Of a DNA stretch of 64,000 bases, positions 42,898 through 52,042 are shown piece after piece (the stretch's first letter is position 1; each line of letters opens with the position of its first letter). Location: contig NZ_AP031496.1 in the NCBI RefSeq assembly GCF_042850945.1, positions 1,860,001-1,924,000 on the forward strand, in the 5' to 3' direction. Made by a program: the position numbers and the translations under genes. The DNA comes from Halioxenophilus aromaticivorans (lineage in GTDB: Bacteria; Pseudomonadota; Gammaproteobacteria; Pseudomonadales; Cellvibrionaceae). The notes beneath the pieces were generated by a model. That model was given only the letters and a program-made list of their open reading frames with translations, was not told the DNA's origin and did not search any database.

Positions 42898-43383
42898 GCA
42901 GCAGCGTTTGTACTTTTTAGCGGAGCCACAGGGGCAGGGCTCGTTGCGCCCCAATGGGATAGCGGGTAGGTCTACACCATCCACAAATTGCCATTGGCCT
43001 TTTTGGTTGCGGGTAAAGTCGGAACGCTCGTGGTGTTGTTGCAAGCCCTTGTGGTCGCGGTAAAAGGCTACGAATTCGACCATACCCTCTTTATCTTCTG
43101 GGCCACCGGCTTGCCTGTTGAGGATGCGTAAAGACAGCCAGGTCTTATCGCTGCTCCAATCCGCCAGGGCATGTTGTGTTGTCTCAGCGGGCTCGTCCGT
43201 AGGGCCGGTGCGGTAGAGGTAATGCCACTGCGCCTTAGCAAAGGCGCAGAAACGCGAGCGCATGAGCTGTTCGGCGCTGTCGGGTGTGGCGTCGGTGCTG
43301 CTGGCGTGGTACAGCTGGCAGCATTGGGCATAGGTTTTGTCAGTACCGCATGGGCAGGCCTGAGAAGGGCTAGGATTCGGCAT
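42889..43383 (-). CDS. ychJ: YchJ-family protein with two SEC-C zinc motifs
   Basis: The 164-residue cytoplasmic protein has SEC-C motifs at both ends: CPCGTDKTYAQCC near residue 10 and PCPCGSAKKYKRCC at the C-terminus, each a CXCX8CC/H-type zinc site. The middle is a cystatin-like/NTF2-like domain (MRSRFCAFAKAQWHYLYRT, WLSLRILNRQAGG, MVEFVAFYRD), as in E. coli YchJ (152 residues). The function is unknown; SEC-C motifs in SecA bind SecB and ribosomes. It lies upstream of exbB on the same strand, but a 214-bp spacer with a Fur box makes separate control likely. Confidence 0.92.
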   Translation of the reverse strand: MPNPSPSQACPCGTDKTYAQCCQLYHASSTDATPDSAEQLMRSRFCAFAKAQWHYLYRTGPTDEPAETTQHALADWSSDKTWLSLRILNRQAGGPEDKEGMVEFVAFYRDHKGLQQHHERSDFTRNQKGQWQFVDGVDLPAIPLGRNEPCPCGSAKKYKRCCSV

Positions 43384-43457
43384 GGTTAGATAGAAATTCC
43401 TTAGGTTTTTCGGTATGTTGCGCCTTCCCCAGTACGAGACGCCGAAACAGCCCCAGC

Positions 43458-44639
43458 ATGAGCAAGTTTGACGATATTCGCCCGTATAACGACGATGAAG
43501 TACGGCCCACTATAACCAAGTTGTTGGCCAACGATGAATTACTGCACGCTGTTGCCAGTTTGCAGTATCCCAATGCCGTTATTCGTCACCCCAAATTGAT
43601 GCGATTTTTAGCCAAACGCTTTATGCATTGGCAACTGCGTGGGGCTGATGATGTCACCGGGGTGCAGCATGTACTGGAAAAGTACCTGCGCAAAAACCTG
43701 GATAACACTACCACCGAGTTAACCCATTCGGGCCTGGAACGGCTAGATCCAAGCCAGTCTTATTTATTTGTCAGTAATCATCGAGACATCGCCATGGACC
43801 CAGCTCTAATAAACTGGGTGTTGTACAACAAAGGCTTTTCCACGGTGCGCATTGCCATTGGCGATAACCTACTCACAAAGGATTACGCCTCGGACTTAAT
43901 GCGGTTGAATAAAACGTTTATTGTTAAGCGCTCCGCCACGTCGCCACGGGAAAAATTCAAAGCCGCCAAGCACTTGTCCGCCTACATCCACCACAGTTTG
44001 CACGAAGATAACTGCAACATTTGGATTGCCCAGCGAGAGGGCCGTGCCAAAGATGGCCGGGATATTACCAACCGGGCAATCATCTCCATGTTTTGTTTGA
44101 ACAAGCCGAAAACGGATGATTTTGGCGATTATATTACCAACATGAATATTGTGCCGGTTTCCATCTCCTACGAATGGGACCCTTGCGACATAGCCAAGGC
44201 CAATGAGTTGTATCAACTGCAGGCCTACGGTGAATACTCCAAGCAAGAGCACGAGGATGTCGAAAGCATTGCCAAGGGGATTCGTGGCCAAAAGGGCCGT
44301 GTGCACGTGGCCTTTGGCGAAGTGTTGGGCGAGGGCTTTAACGACGCCGAAGTTGTTGCCCTTGAGGTAGAGCGACAAATTCAACGCCAATACGTGTTAC
44401 AACCCAGTAACCTTGCGGCGTATTATCTGCTTTATCACCTAACGCCTGAGACCTTAAAATGGGGCGTTGATGAAAAGCCGTTTGTGGTGGAAGAGCACGA
44501 GTCGGTGTTTAAGGAGCTCAATCGCCGGCTAGAAAGTGTGCCAGAGGAGCAGCGCACCATATTGTTGTCTGGCTATGCCAACCCCGTTCTGTCGAAGTTG
44601 GCGCATTTAAATTCATTGAGCCAGGCGAGTTCTGTTTAA
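43458..44639 (+). CDS. PlsC-family glycerolipid acyltransferase
   Basis: The 393-residue protein is of the glycerol-phosphate acyltransferase superfamily. The catalytic HX4D motif is HRDIAMD near residue 115 (in SNHRDIAMDPALINW), and the glycerol-phosphate-binding motif is likely AQREGRAKDG near residue 193. The N-terminal 90 residues and the C-terminal 100 residues lie outside the typical PlsC core, so this is one of the longer uncharacterised members. No clear transmembrane helix is seen; it is probably peripheral. dinG begins 52 bp after its stop in the same direction. Confidence 0.8.
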   Translation: MSKFDDIRPYNDDEVRPTITKLLANDELLHAVASLQYPNAVIRHPKLMRFLAKRFMHWQLRGADDVTGVQHVLEKYLRKNLDNTTTELTHSGLERLDPSQSYLFVSNHRDIAMDPALINWVLYNKGFSTVRIAIGDNLLTKDYASDLMRLNKTFIVKRSATSPREKFKAAKHLSAYIHHSLHEDNCNIWIAQREGRAKDGRDITNRAIISMFCLNKPKTDDFGDYITNMNIVPVSISYEWDPCDIAKANELYQLQAYGEYSKQEHEDVESIAKGIRGQKGRVHVAFGEVLGEGFNDAEVVALEVERQIQRQYVLQPSNLAAYYLLYHLTPETLKWGVDEKPFVVEEHESVFKELNRRLESVPEEQRTILLSGYANPVLSKLAHLNSLSQASSV

Positions 44640-44691
44640 GTTTCTGTAGGCTAGCGTGTGGCTGCGCTGGCGGGAGTAGTACATAGGTAAT

Positions 44692-46815
44692 ATGGTCAGC
44701 GCTGAAATTAAGCAAGCCATCCAGGGGGCGTATAGTCAGTTTTTAAAAAGCCGGGGCTTAAACGCTCGCTATGGCCAAAAACTGATGATCGCAGAGATCG
44801 CGCGTACACTGGCAACCTTGGAGTTTGATGAAAATCAGCGACGGCTGGGCGATAGGCATGTGTGCGTGATCGAGGCGGGCACTGGCACGGGTAAAACCGT
44901 GGCTTATCTTCTGGCTGCCATTCCCATTGCCCAACTGTTGGGTAAAAAACTGGTGGTGTCCACCGCCACCGTTGCCCTGCAAGAGCAAATCATCCTCAAG
45001 GATCTACCCGAAGTAAAAAAACATTCGGGTTTAGAGTTCTCCTACACCTTGGCCAAAGGCCGCGGGCGCTATCTTTGTTTAACCAAATTAGACCGCATTC
45101 TCTCAGATCAACAGTCGGCCATGGATCCAACCCGTGCACTGTATGAAGACGAAATGCCTTCAGTGGACAGTTCTGCCATGGGTGTTTACGAAAATATGAT
45201 CAATGCCCTGGCGGCCAATGATTGGGACGGTGACAAAGACAGTTGGAAAGACGAACTGGAAGACCAAGTTTGGTCTCGAGTTACCACCGATCATCGGCAG
45301 TGCACAGGGCGGCGCTGCTCCAATGTTACCAATTGCAGTTTTTTTAAGGCTCGCGACAGCCTCAGCAACGTGGATTTGGTGGTCACCAATCACGACCTGG
45401 TACTGGCCGATTTAGCCCTGGGTGGCGGTGCAATCCTACCGCCACCACACGAAACCATCTACATCTTCGATGAAGGCCACCACCTGCCCGACAAAGCCCT
45501 GGGCCACTTTGCACACCATTTGCGCGTCATCAGTACCACGCGTTGGTTAGATCAGAGCATTAAAAGTGTGCCCACTATGAAGGACGATTTGGTTCAGTCC
45601 AGCACAGTGAGCCACTACCTCGAAAGCCTGCCCAAATTACTGGAAACCAGTAAAAAAGAGATGGAGCGACTGTGGCCACTGCTGCAATCCTTGGCCGGTG
45701 ATTTGGCTGACAGTCAAGAGCACAGCCCGCGTTATCGCTTCCCAGACGGCGTGGTTAACGATGACCTCAAAGCATTGGCCGAAGAGCTCCGAGTGAGTTT
45801 CAGCGAGCTGTACACCCGCCTGGATAAACTGCGCATAGAGCTGGAGGATCTGCTCGAGGACAAACACAGCCCGATACCCAAGGTTGATTTGGAGAATTGG
45901 TTTCCGGTTATCAGTACCTGGAGCGGCCGGGCAGAGGCCTGTTGGCAATTGTGGTCCAGCTACGCTTATCCGGATGCCGACGGCTCAATGCCGAAGGCGC
46001 GCTGGTTAACCTTATTTGACACCGGCGCCTACGTCGACATTGAAATATGCTCAAGCCCCATTTTGGCGGCCAACAACCTGCAGGCCAATTTGTGGCAAGA
46101 GTGCTGTGCCGCCGTAGTCACCTCGGCCACGTTATCAGCTCTGGGGCATTTTGAGCGCTATCGCATGCGCGCAGGCACACCAGAAAACGCCAATTACGCT
46201 TTGGTGCCTAGCCCCTTTGACTTCAGCCGTGCGGAGCTACGCATCCCCAAGGGCACGGCGGACGCCGGCAAGGCCCAGGAACACACCCTGGCCATCACCC
46301 GCCAAATGGGCGAAATCATTAACGCCAAGGAGGGCACCTTGGTGTTATTTTCCTCTCGGCGGCAGATGATGGATGTATTCGAGGGTTTGCCGGCTCGGCT
46401 AAAGAAATTAGTCCTATTGCAGGGCGACCGCTCCAAGCAAGAGACCATTCGCCAGCACAAATTGGCCATTGATGATGGCAAGGGCAGCATATTATTTGGC
46501 TTGGCCAGTTTCGCCGAGGGCTTAGATTTACCCGGCGATTACTGTCGCCATGTCATCATCGCCAAGATTCCGTTTTCGGTTCCCGACGACCCGGTAGAGG
46601 CCGCCTTGGCCGAATGGGTGGATCACCGCGGTGGTAACGCGTTTATGGAAATGAGCGTGCCAGACGCTGCAATCAAGCTGGTGCAGGCATGTGGGCGTTT
46701 GCTTCGTAATGAGAAAGACAGTGGCGTTATTACCATACTCGATAACCGCCTACTGCAACGCCGCTACGGCAAAGCGCTGCTGGATAGCCTACCACCCTAC
46801 AAACGGGTCTACTGA
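44692..46815 (+). CDS. dinG: ATP-dependent DNA helicase DinG
   Basis: The 707-residue XPD-like superfamily 2 helicase carries an iron-sulfur cluster; it unwinds 5'-overhang, R-loop and G-quadruplex structures. The Walker A motif is EAGTGTGKTVAYLL near residue 63. The four cluster cysteines are LCLTK near residue 126 and CTGRRCSNVTNCSFF near residue 204. The helicase box II is IFDEGHH near residue 259, and the C-terminal motifs include LVLFSSRRQMMDVF and VQACGRLLRNEKDSG. Length matches E. coli DinG (716). Its stop overlaps that of the convergent small exported protein by seven bases. Confidence 0.96.
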   Translation: MVSAEIKQAIQGAYSQFLKSRGLNARYGQKLMIAEIARTLATLEFDENQRRLGDRHVCVIEAGTGTGKTVAYLLAAIPIAQLLGKKLVVSTATVALQEQIILKDLPEVKKHSGLEFSYTLAKGRGRYLCLTKLDRILSDQQSAMDPTRALYEDEMPSVDSSAMGVYENMINALAANDWDGDKDSWKDELEDQVWSRVTTDHRQCTGRRCSNVTNCSFFKARDSLSNVDLVVTNHDLVLADLALGGGAILPPPHETIYIFDEGHHLPDKALGHFAHHLRVISTTRWLDQSIKSVPTMKDDLVQSSTVSHYLESLPKLLETSKKEMERLWPLLQSLAGDLADSQEHSPRYRFPDGVVNDDLKALAEELRVSFSELYTRLDKLRIELEDLLEDKHSPIPKVDLENWFPVISTWSGRAEACWQLWSSYAYPDADGSMPKARWLTLFDTGAYVDIEICSSPILAANNLQANLWQECCAAVVTSATLSALGHFERYRMRAGTPENANYALVPSPFDFSRAELRIPKGTADAGKAQEHTLAITRQMGEIINAKEGTLVLFSSRRQMMDVFEGLPARLKKLVLLQGDRSKQETIRQHKLAIDDGKGSILFGLASFAEGLDLPGDYCRHVIIAKIPFSVPDDPVEAALAEWVDHRGGNAFMEMSVPDAAIKLVQACGRLLRNEKDSGVITILDNRLLQRRYGKALLDSLPPYKRVY

Positions 46816-47135
46816 TCCTCTGATTGCGGCAGCTCATCGCTGTTTAGGCGTTGGTCTGTGCTGTGTTGTCCGCGCTCCAAACTGGCGTCCTTTGCCACAC
46901 CCCCCGTCACCAAGCTGCGCAGGTCTGGAAAGGCAGCGAACAATTCATCCCGTGGTAATTCGCGCGCCAGTTCATTGCCTTGGTGGTCCTGCACCGTGTA
47001 CACCGGTTTCGATTCTTTTAAATGAATCAGCACGCGGTATTGCTGGGTTTCCAGCGTGCCGATGGCAGGTGAATTAGCTTGGGCTAACGCAGTGAGGGCA
47101 AAACAGCACAAGGTGATAAGCACAGTGCGACGCAT
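46809..47135 (-). CDS. small periplasmic protein, unknown
   Basis: The 108-residue protein starts at the ATG at 47135, preceded by AAGGAG at an ideal distance; the open frame begins 17 codons further up. The signal peptide is MRRTVLITLCCFALTALAQA, cleaved after about residue 20. The mature part is short and polar (QYRVLIHLKESKPVYTVQDHQGNELARELPRDELF), with an acidic, unstructured end. No family recognised. It converges on dinG, overlapping its stop. Confidence 0.6.
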   Translation of the reverse strand: MRRTVLITLCCFALTALAQANSPAIGTLETQQYRVLIHLKESKPVYTVQDHQGNELARELPRDELFAAFPDLRSLVTGGVAKDASLERGQHSTDQRLNSDELPQSEDQ

Positions 47136-47314
47136 GATAGGGCTCCTTGCTGGTTTATTTGTAAAATTACCGCTAAGTCTGGCCAATGGCAGTAAATAAA
47201 TGCCATCGGCGCTAAATATTATATGAATTGGCCGAAATATAAGACATCACTTTGGGAAATTTAAACCTTCCTAAACTACAGTTTTAAGACAACCTGTGAT
47301 TGAGAAGCGGTGAC

Positions 47315-48862
47315 ATGAACGGCCAAACCTTAAGTAACCCTGCGGTAGAGCGGGTGCAACAATTGATAAGTGCACGCCAGTTTGATCGAGCTGAGGCACT
47401 TTTGTCCGAGTTTATTAACGGTGGCAACGCCAGCGCTCAACTGTATTATCAGTTGGGGGTGACCAAGGCGATGTCTGGCCGGCAGCATCACGCTTTGCAG
47501 GATTTTCGACGCGCCATCTCCATGGACCCAGCCTTCAGCGAAGGTTATAACGGGTTGGCCCTGGCGCTGTTTGAATTGGGCGAATTGGTGGCCGCCAATG
47601 ACGTCTGCGAACAGGCGTTTACGCTCAGCAAGCCCTGTATAAAATTGTATTCCAGTTGGGCAAAAATATTACAGCGTATGAATCGTTTGGATAAAGCCAA
47701 AGATTTGCTGGAAAAAGCGCTGCTAATACAACCCAATAATCTAACCCTGTGGTGTAACCTGGCAGCCATTGCCGGTGAGTTAAACGACAAGCAAACCGCT
47801 ATTGCCTGTTTTCAACGGGCACTACAAATTTACCCAGGCCTGGTGGACGTACACGGCTCTATTGCCGAGCACCGCGATTACACCTCGGTGGAAGATGAAC
47901 ACATTAAACAAATGCACTTGGCGCTGCAAAAAGCGGTGCACCCCAAGGTAATTGCTGGCGTGGCTTTTGGCTTGGCCCGCGCTTACGAAAAGTTGGCCGA
48001 CTACGCCACCGCCACAAGTTACTATCGTTTAGCGAACGGTGAATTGTACAAGTTAGCGCCCTACGACCATGCGCAAACTGAACAGCAATTTTCTGCCATC
48101 AAAAATTACTTCAGCCAAGAGAAACTGCAGCAGCTAAGCCAATTTGGCAGCACAGACGACACGCCGATTTTTATTGTGGGTATGCCGCGTTCTGGCACGT
48201 CTTTGGTGGAGCAAATACTGGCCAGTCACAGCCAGGTTTTTGGTGCGGGCGAGCTTAATCACATTAAAGCGTTGCTGTTGCGCGATGGTGATTACCTGGC
48301 CGATGATTTCGTCAGCGCCCAGTTTGATGTGGGTGAGGAAAAGTTGAAAACTTTAGCCACAGACTATTTGCGTTTACTGCGTCAATATGACCGCAAGGCC
48401 CATCATATTGTGGATAAAATGCCACACAATTTTCGATTGCTGGGCTTAATTCGTTGCCTGTTTCCCAACGCTAAAATCATCCACTGCCAGCGTAATAAGC
48501 AAGATGTGGTGTTATCCAATTACAAAGCTAACTTTGCCACCAACCTGCGTTACGCCACGGATTTAACCGCTGCTATGCAATTTTACGGCGCCTACGAAGA
48601 TTTAATGGCTCACTGGCAAAACGTAATGCCCAATAAAATCCTGTCGGTTAAATACGAGGATTTGATTAAAGATCAGCAAGCCACCACGGCACAGCTGTTA
48701 AAGTTCTGTAATCTGCCATGGCAGGACGACTGCCTCAACTTTTACCAAACCCAACGTACCGTGGCCACCGCCAGTGCCAGCCAAGTGAAACAGCCGTTGT
48801 ACAATTCAGCGGTGGATTACTGGAAAAAATTCGCTGTTTACATGCCCGAACTGCAACTCTAA
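47315..48862 (+). CDS. TPR-repeat sulfotransferase
   Basis: The 515-residue protein starts at the ATG at 47315; GAAGCGGTG lies upstream, and an in-frame start five codons earlier is possible. Residues 10-190 hold about five tetratricopeptide repeats (AQLYYQLGVTKAMSGRQHHAL and similar). The C-terminal half is a sulfotransferase domain: PAPS loop FIVGMPRSGTSLVEQILASH near residue 285, KIIHCQRNKQDVVLSNYK near residue 385, and ILSVKYEDLI near residue 443. This tyrosyl-sulfotransferase-like TPR class is widespread in marine bacteria; acceptors are mostly unknown. It is the second sulfotransferase gene in the window. Confidence 0.88.
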   Translation: MNGQTLSNPAVERVQQLISARQFDRAEALLSEFINGGNASAQLYYQLGVTKAMSGRQHHALQDFRRAISMDPAFSEGYNGLALALFELGELVAANDVCEQAFTLSKPCIKLYSSWAKILQRMNRLDKAKDLLEKALLIQPNNLTLWCNLAAIAGELNDKQTAIACFQRALQIYPGLVDVHGSIAEHRDYTSVEDEHIKQMHLALQKAVHPKVIAGVAFGLARAYEKLADYATATSYYRLANGELYKLAPYDHAQTEQQFSAIKNYFSQEKLQQLSQFGSTDDTPIFIVGMPRSGTSLVEQILASHSQVFGAGELNHIKALLLRDGDYLADDFVSAQFDVGEEKLKTLATDYLRLLRQYDRKAHHIVDKMPHNFRLLGLIRCLFPNAKIIHCQRNKQDVVLSNYKANFATNLRYATDLTAAMQFYGAYEDLMAHWQNVMPNKILSVKYEDLIKDQQATTAQLLKFCNLPWQDDCLNFYQTQRTVATASASQVKQPLYNSAVDYWKKFAVYMPELQL

Positions 48863-48901
48863 AAGGCTCAGCAACCTTAAAAGCCCACAAGCGCCAGGCA
48901 T

Positions 48902-48949
48902 AAAAAAAGGTTACGGCGGGCAGTATCTGGGCGTGCCCGCGGTAACCTT
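48902..48949 (-). terminator. intrinsic terminator of the RpiB/LacAB-like gene
   Basis: A 16-bp stem with one mismatch (AAGGTTACGGCGGGCA / TGCCCGCGGTAACCTT) has an 11-base loop. On the minus strand it is followed by TTTTTTT. It lies between the convergent ends of the sulfotransferase and isomerase genes and may also slow transcription from the left. Confidence 0.9.
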
Positions 48950-48964
48950 ATTAAATGCTTTGGC

Positions 48965-49600
48965 CTATTTGATTAGGCTGTTGACGAATTCGGCTAGCTC
49001 CGGCACTTGGCAATGCTCAAAAAAGCACGCCTGGAAACGTTCACCACCAACGGCTTGCTTTACTAAGCCCTCGTCCAAACTCTTCAAACCCTCAAGGTAA
49101 GGCTTTGCTGTGGCGGCCTTTACATCATTTAAGATGCCTGCGTTTTCTACCTGCGAGGCTTTACGCTCCGGCGGGTAACCCTGGCCGGTGACGCCGGTGA
49201 AGGCTTTTTCGAAAATGTAGCGGATATTCAGTTCTGCACCCCAGCCGTAACCCTTGGCGAAGGGTAGGGCCAGTGCATTGCCATTGTTGATTTGGGCAAA
49301 TAGGTAAGCATCACTGGGCTCAATGCAGTAGCCGCAGGCAACGCCGGGATAAGCGTTGAGTGACATCATCGCCCCTTGGCCGGTGCCGCAGCCGGCGACC
49401 ACAAAGTCCACCGCTTTACTGTTAAGCAAAAGGCTGGCAATGATGCCGAGGTGGATGTAGGTAAGACGGTGATCTTCGTCGCCGTCCATACCCACGTTGA
49501 ATACTTGGTGCTTCAGCTCGTCGGACACATCCGTTAGCTGCTGCAAGATAGTTGGGTTCTTAGCCGCTTGGCTGAACTCATTCATTAAGGCAATTTTCAT
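48965..49600 (-). CDS. RpiB/LacA/LacB-family sugar-phosphate isomerase
   Basis: The 211-residue protein starts at the ATG at 49600 (MKIALMNEFSQAAKN); 18 codons upstream are open but not used by homologues as I know them. The RpiB-type features are FVVAGCGTGQGAMMSLNAYPGV near residue 70, where the active-site Cys lies in a GCGTGQG loop, and a phosphate-binding Arg in DHRLTYIHLG. It is longer than ribose-5-phosphate isomerase B (149), with an extra C-terminal 60 residues, so the sugar phosphate is uncertain. A strong terminator follows. Confidence 0.82.
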   Translation of the reverse strand: MKIALMNEFSQAAKNPTILQQLTDVSDELKHQVFNVGMDGDEDHRLTYIHLGIIASLLLNSKAVDFVVAGCGTGQGAMMSLNAYPGVACGYCIEPSDAYLFAQINNGNALALPFAKGYGWGAELNIRYIFEKAFTGVTGQGYPPERKASQVENAGILNDVKAATAKPYLEGLKSLDEGLVKQAVGGERFQACFFEHCQVPELAEFVNSLIK

Positions 49601-50176
49601 CACGATCTCTCCAATTCCATGATTCGGGGCGCCATTTATGGCTGATTGTACCATAATGCCACCGGTGGCAAAAGGTCTGTGGGGCTCTACCCTTGGCAGG
49701 GGTTAACTTGCCCGCGGGTATCGGCTGTCGCCCACACTCGGCGGGAATACTATTGCGCTGCGAAACGGCGCACGGCCGATTCGAGCTAATTTCGGATAAA
49801 CGACAGTCTGGCACGGATAAAAAGTGGGTGATAGGCCGATATCGGTTCTGGTTCATATGTTGACCATTGGCGGCACATTGCTAGGCGGCAAAGACTCAAA
49901 CCGCCGGCGAAATTCCCAGCCGGAGCGGTATGAAGGTGTGTTGTTGCTTTGATAGGCGACGACTTGTGAGGCAAGAACTTGTGAGCCAAGAACTTGGGGG
50001 CTTAGAACCGTTGGCAAGGTCGCACTTAAGGATTGAGAATATTTGGTCTAATCCGTTGGCACCGGATAACAGTATTCCCGTCCATCCTAAACACGGAAAT
50101 TTGATCTAAGCTGATATGAAGAACATTGAATAGTACAGCAGCAAAACTAATTATGGCCTTTAACTAACGGCGGCGT
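49601..50176. other. 576-bp spacer with a 15-bp repeat array
   Basis: No gene is supported; the open frame at 49578-49856 (minus) is Arg/Pro/Cys-rich without a family resemblance. A three-unit 15-bp array lies at 49962-50006. The rest contains no structure I recognise. Confidence 0.55.
49962..50006. repeat. 15-bp tandem repeat, three units
   Basis: ACTTGTGAGGCAAGA, ACTTGTGAGCCAAGA and ACTTGGGGGCTTAGA follow one another exactly. The first two differ at one base. Confidence 0.85.
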
Positions 50177-50989
50177 ATGGAACAGTCTTCTAGTAACGAT
50201 ACACAGCCACAAGCAGCCAGCAAACAGCACGAGTCTGAGAAGATGGACGCGGTGGGCGGCTTGGTGGCGGGGGTGTCCCACGAAATCAACACTCCCCTGG
50301 GTGTTAACATCGCCAACTGCTCTCTATTGCTTGAAGTATTAGACGACCTGGGCAAGGATTTTAAAAACGGTGATTTGGACGCCGAAGCCTTTGAGGACTT
50401 TTTGATCACCGCTCAGGATTTGTGTAACAGCATGTTGAAGAATATGCGGCGGGCTTCTCAACTAATCTCCAACTTTAAGCGTGTGGCGGTAAAAGACACC
50501 GATGAATCCAGCCAATTGGAACAAGTGGATGTGATTGAGCTGATTCAGGGGTTTGTATCTTCTTTCGAGGGCACCGGCGTAGACGAGCCAAGATCAGTGC
50601 AAGTCCAATTGCAGTTGCCCCCTCGGTTAATCGTCTCCACTTATCCTGCGGTTCTCCTGCAAATTCTTACGGCTTTGATGTCCAATGTTTTAATCCACGC
50701 CAAAGATCCTGCCAAAGACATCTGTACAGTGACTATTTCATTAGCACCGGCTGGTGACGGCTATCAACTGACGTTTTCCGACGATGGTGTAGGCGTCCCG
50801 GAAGCGGATTTGAAAAAAGTGTTTGAGCCCTTCTTTACTACCAAGCGTGGGGCAGGTAACCCCGGCCTGGGGCTGAGCATTGTTTACAACACCGTAAAAG
50901 TGATGCTTCGCAGCGATATTCACTACGAGAGCAAACCGGGGGCTGGCTTTAGCGTATCCTTTAAACTGCACAACCTGATGGCTGAATAA
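50177..50989 (+). CDS. soluble sensor-less histidine kinase
   Basis: The 270-residue cytoplasmic protein has no transmembrane helix and no recognisable sensor domain. The H-box GGLVAGVSHEINTPLG puts the phospho-His at residue 35, followed by a long dimerisation helix region to about residue 105. The HATPase_c domain has an N-box (LTALMSNVLIHA, near residue 172), G1 FSDDGVGVPE, F-box VFEPFFTT and G2 GNPGLGLSIVYNTV. The architecture is that of kinases relying on a partner for input. No response regulator is adjacent. It converges on the AraC-like gene. Confidence 0.85.
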   Translation: MEQSSSNDTQPQAASKQHESEKMDAVGGLVAGVSHEINTPLGVNIANCSLLLEVLDDLGKDFKNGDLDAEAFEDFLITAQDLCNSMLKNMRRASQLISNFKRVAVKDTDESSQLEQVDVIELIQGFVSSFEGTGVDEPRSVQVQLQLPPRLIVSTYPAVLLQILTALMSNVLIHAKDPAKDICTVTISLAPAGDGYQLTFSDDGVGVPEADLKKVFEPFFTTKRGAGNPGLGLSIVYNTVKVMLRSDIHYESKPGAGFSVSFKLHNLMAE

Positions 50990-51025
50990 GCCACAATCTG
51001 CTCGGTTTAACGCAATACGACACCG

Positions 51026-52042
51026 TTACCACTGGCGTTGTTCATCTAGGCTGGCCATCAATAGCTCATTGAGCCTTTGCGGGTTGTTGGACATCAAGGC
51101 TTCAACAATAAGCTCTATGGGTGCGTGTAAATCGGTCAAATAATAGTGGGCTTTCTCTGCGATTTGCTGTTCTAGGATTTCTTCAAAGGACAGCTTGTGT
51201 TGGGCTAGTGCTCGGGTGAGCACCTCTGGTGTGGTTTTTAAATAGAACGCCAAGTCATCCAGAGTACAACTGGCAAAACTGAGTCGCTGGTTGATAACTA
51301 GGCGGGTTTGGGCGACAACGTCGCTGCCTTTGGTTATTTCTTCTTGCAGGCCATGGACGTGGGCGATTACCCCTTGTAATAGTTCACCATTGGATGTGCT
51401 AATGGCCTGCTGTAGGCTGTCTTCTGGCAAATAGAAGGCGTCTCGCTCGGCTTCGTATTCTAACTCGCAGGCGAAAAAGTCTTGTAAGGCTTCCTCGGCT
51501 TTTGGGTGTGGATTAGATATGCCCAAGCTGATTTTATTCGGTGCATACTCGCAGCCTAGCCACTGCCCTAATAAACAGTGCATTTGTGCGGTACCCAGCA
51601 GGTTGCGCTGCTGGAAATGTTTTTGGTAGTTGTTGTTGCGCTTAAACAAAACCAATTGTTGTTGGCCAATTTGGTGCTGCCAGTGGCCGGTGTCGCGGTA
51701 AAAAGCACCGTATTGGGTAGAAATATCCAGTGCGTCGGCTAGGTTACGACTTAACCCCATGATGCGCGTAGGCAGCCCCAGGGAGGGAGATGCCAAGTGG
51801 CGGGCGATAACCACGGCCAGGTCCGGGCTGCGAAAATCTTGGGCGATGGCTTCTAAAACACAATTGAAGAGCTGGCTGGGGATAAACAGTTCGGCATTGC
51901 CAAGTAAATCCGGCGGCAGGCCAGCTTTCATGGCGGCCTCGCCTAAATTGATGCCTAATTCGTCAGTGGCGAGTTTGACAGCGTTGAGTAAATCTTGATC
52001 TTGCGACACCAGTTTTGTCATGGGTTCTACTTGGCAGTTCAT
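51026..52042 (-). CDS. AraC-family-like regulator with degenerate DNA-binding half
   Basis: The 338-residue protein has the ArgR/OruR-type N-terminal effector-binding domain (Arabinose_bd-like: LPTRIMGLSRNLADALDISTQYGAFYRDTG near residue 90). The C-terminal 90 residues start like an AraC double helix-turn-helix: LSFASCTLDDLAFYLKTTPEVLTRALAQHKLSFEEILEQQIAEKA matches the first half. The second half is DLHAPIELIVEALMSNNPQRLNELLMAS and lacks the usual GFSEXSAFXRAFRRW. DNA binding through the second HTH is therefore doubtful. The start at 52042 is uncertain; an ATG at 52021 is possible. Confidence 0.75.
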   Translation of the reverse strand: MNCQVEPMTKLVSQDQDLLNAVKLATDELGINLGEAAMKAGLPPDLLGNAELFIPSQLFNCVLEAIAQDFRSPDLAVVIARHLASPSLGLPTRIMGLSRNLADALDISTQYGAFYRDTGHWQHQIGQQQLVLFKRNNNYQKHFQQRNLLGTAQMHCLLGQWLGCEYAPNKISLGISNPHPKAEEALQDFFACELEYEAERDAFYLPEDSLQQAISTSNGELLQGVIAHVHGLQEEITKGSDVVAQTRLVINQRLSFASCTLDDLAFYLKTTPEVLTRALAQHKLSFEEILEQQIAEKAHYYLTDLHAPIELIVEALMSNNPQRLNELLMASLDEQRQW

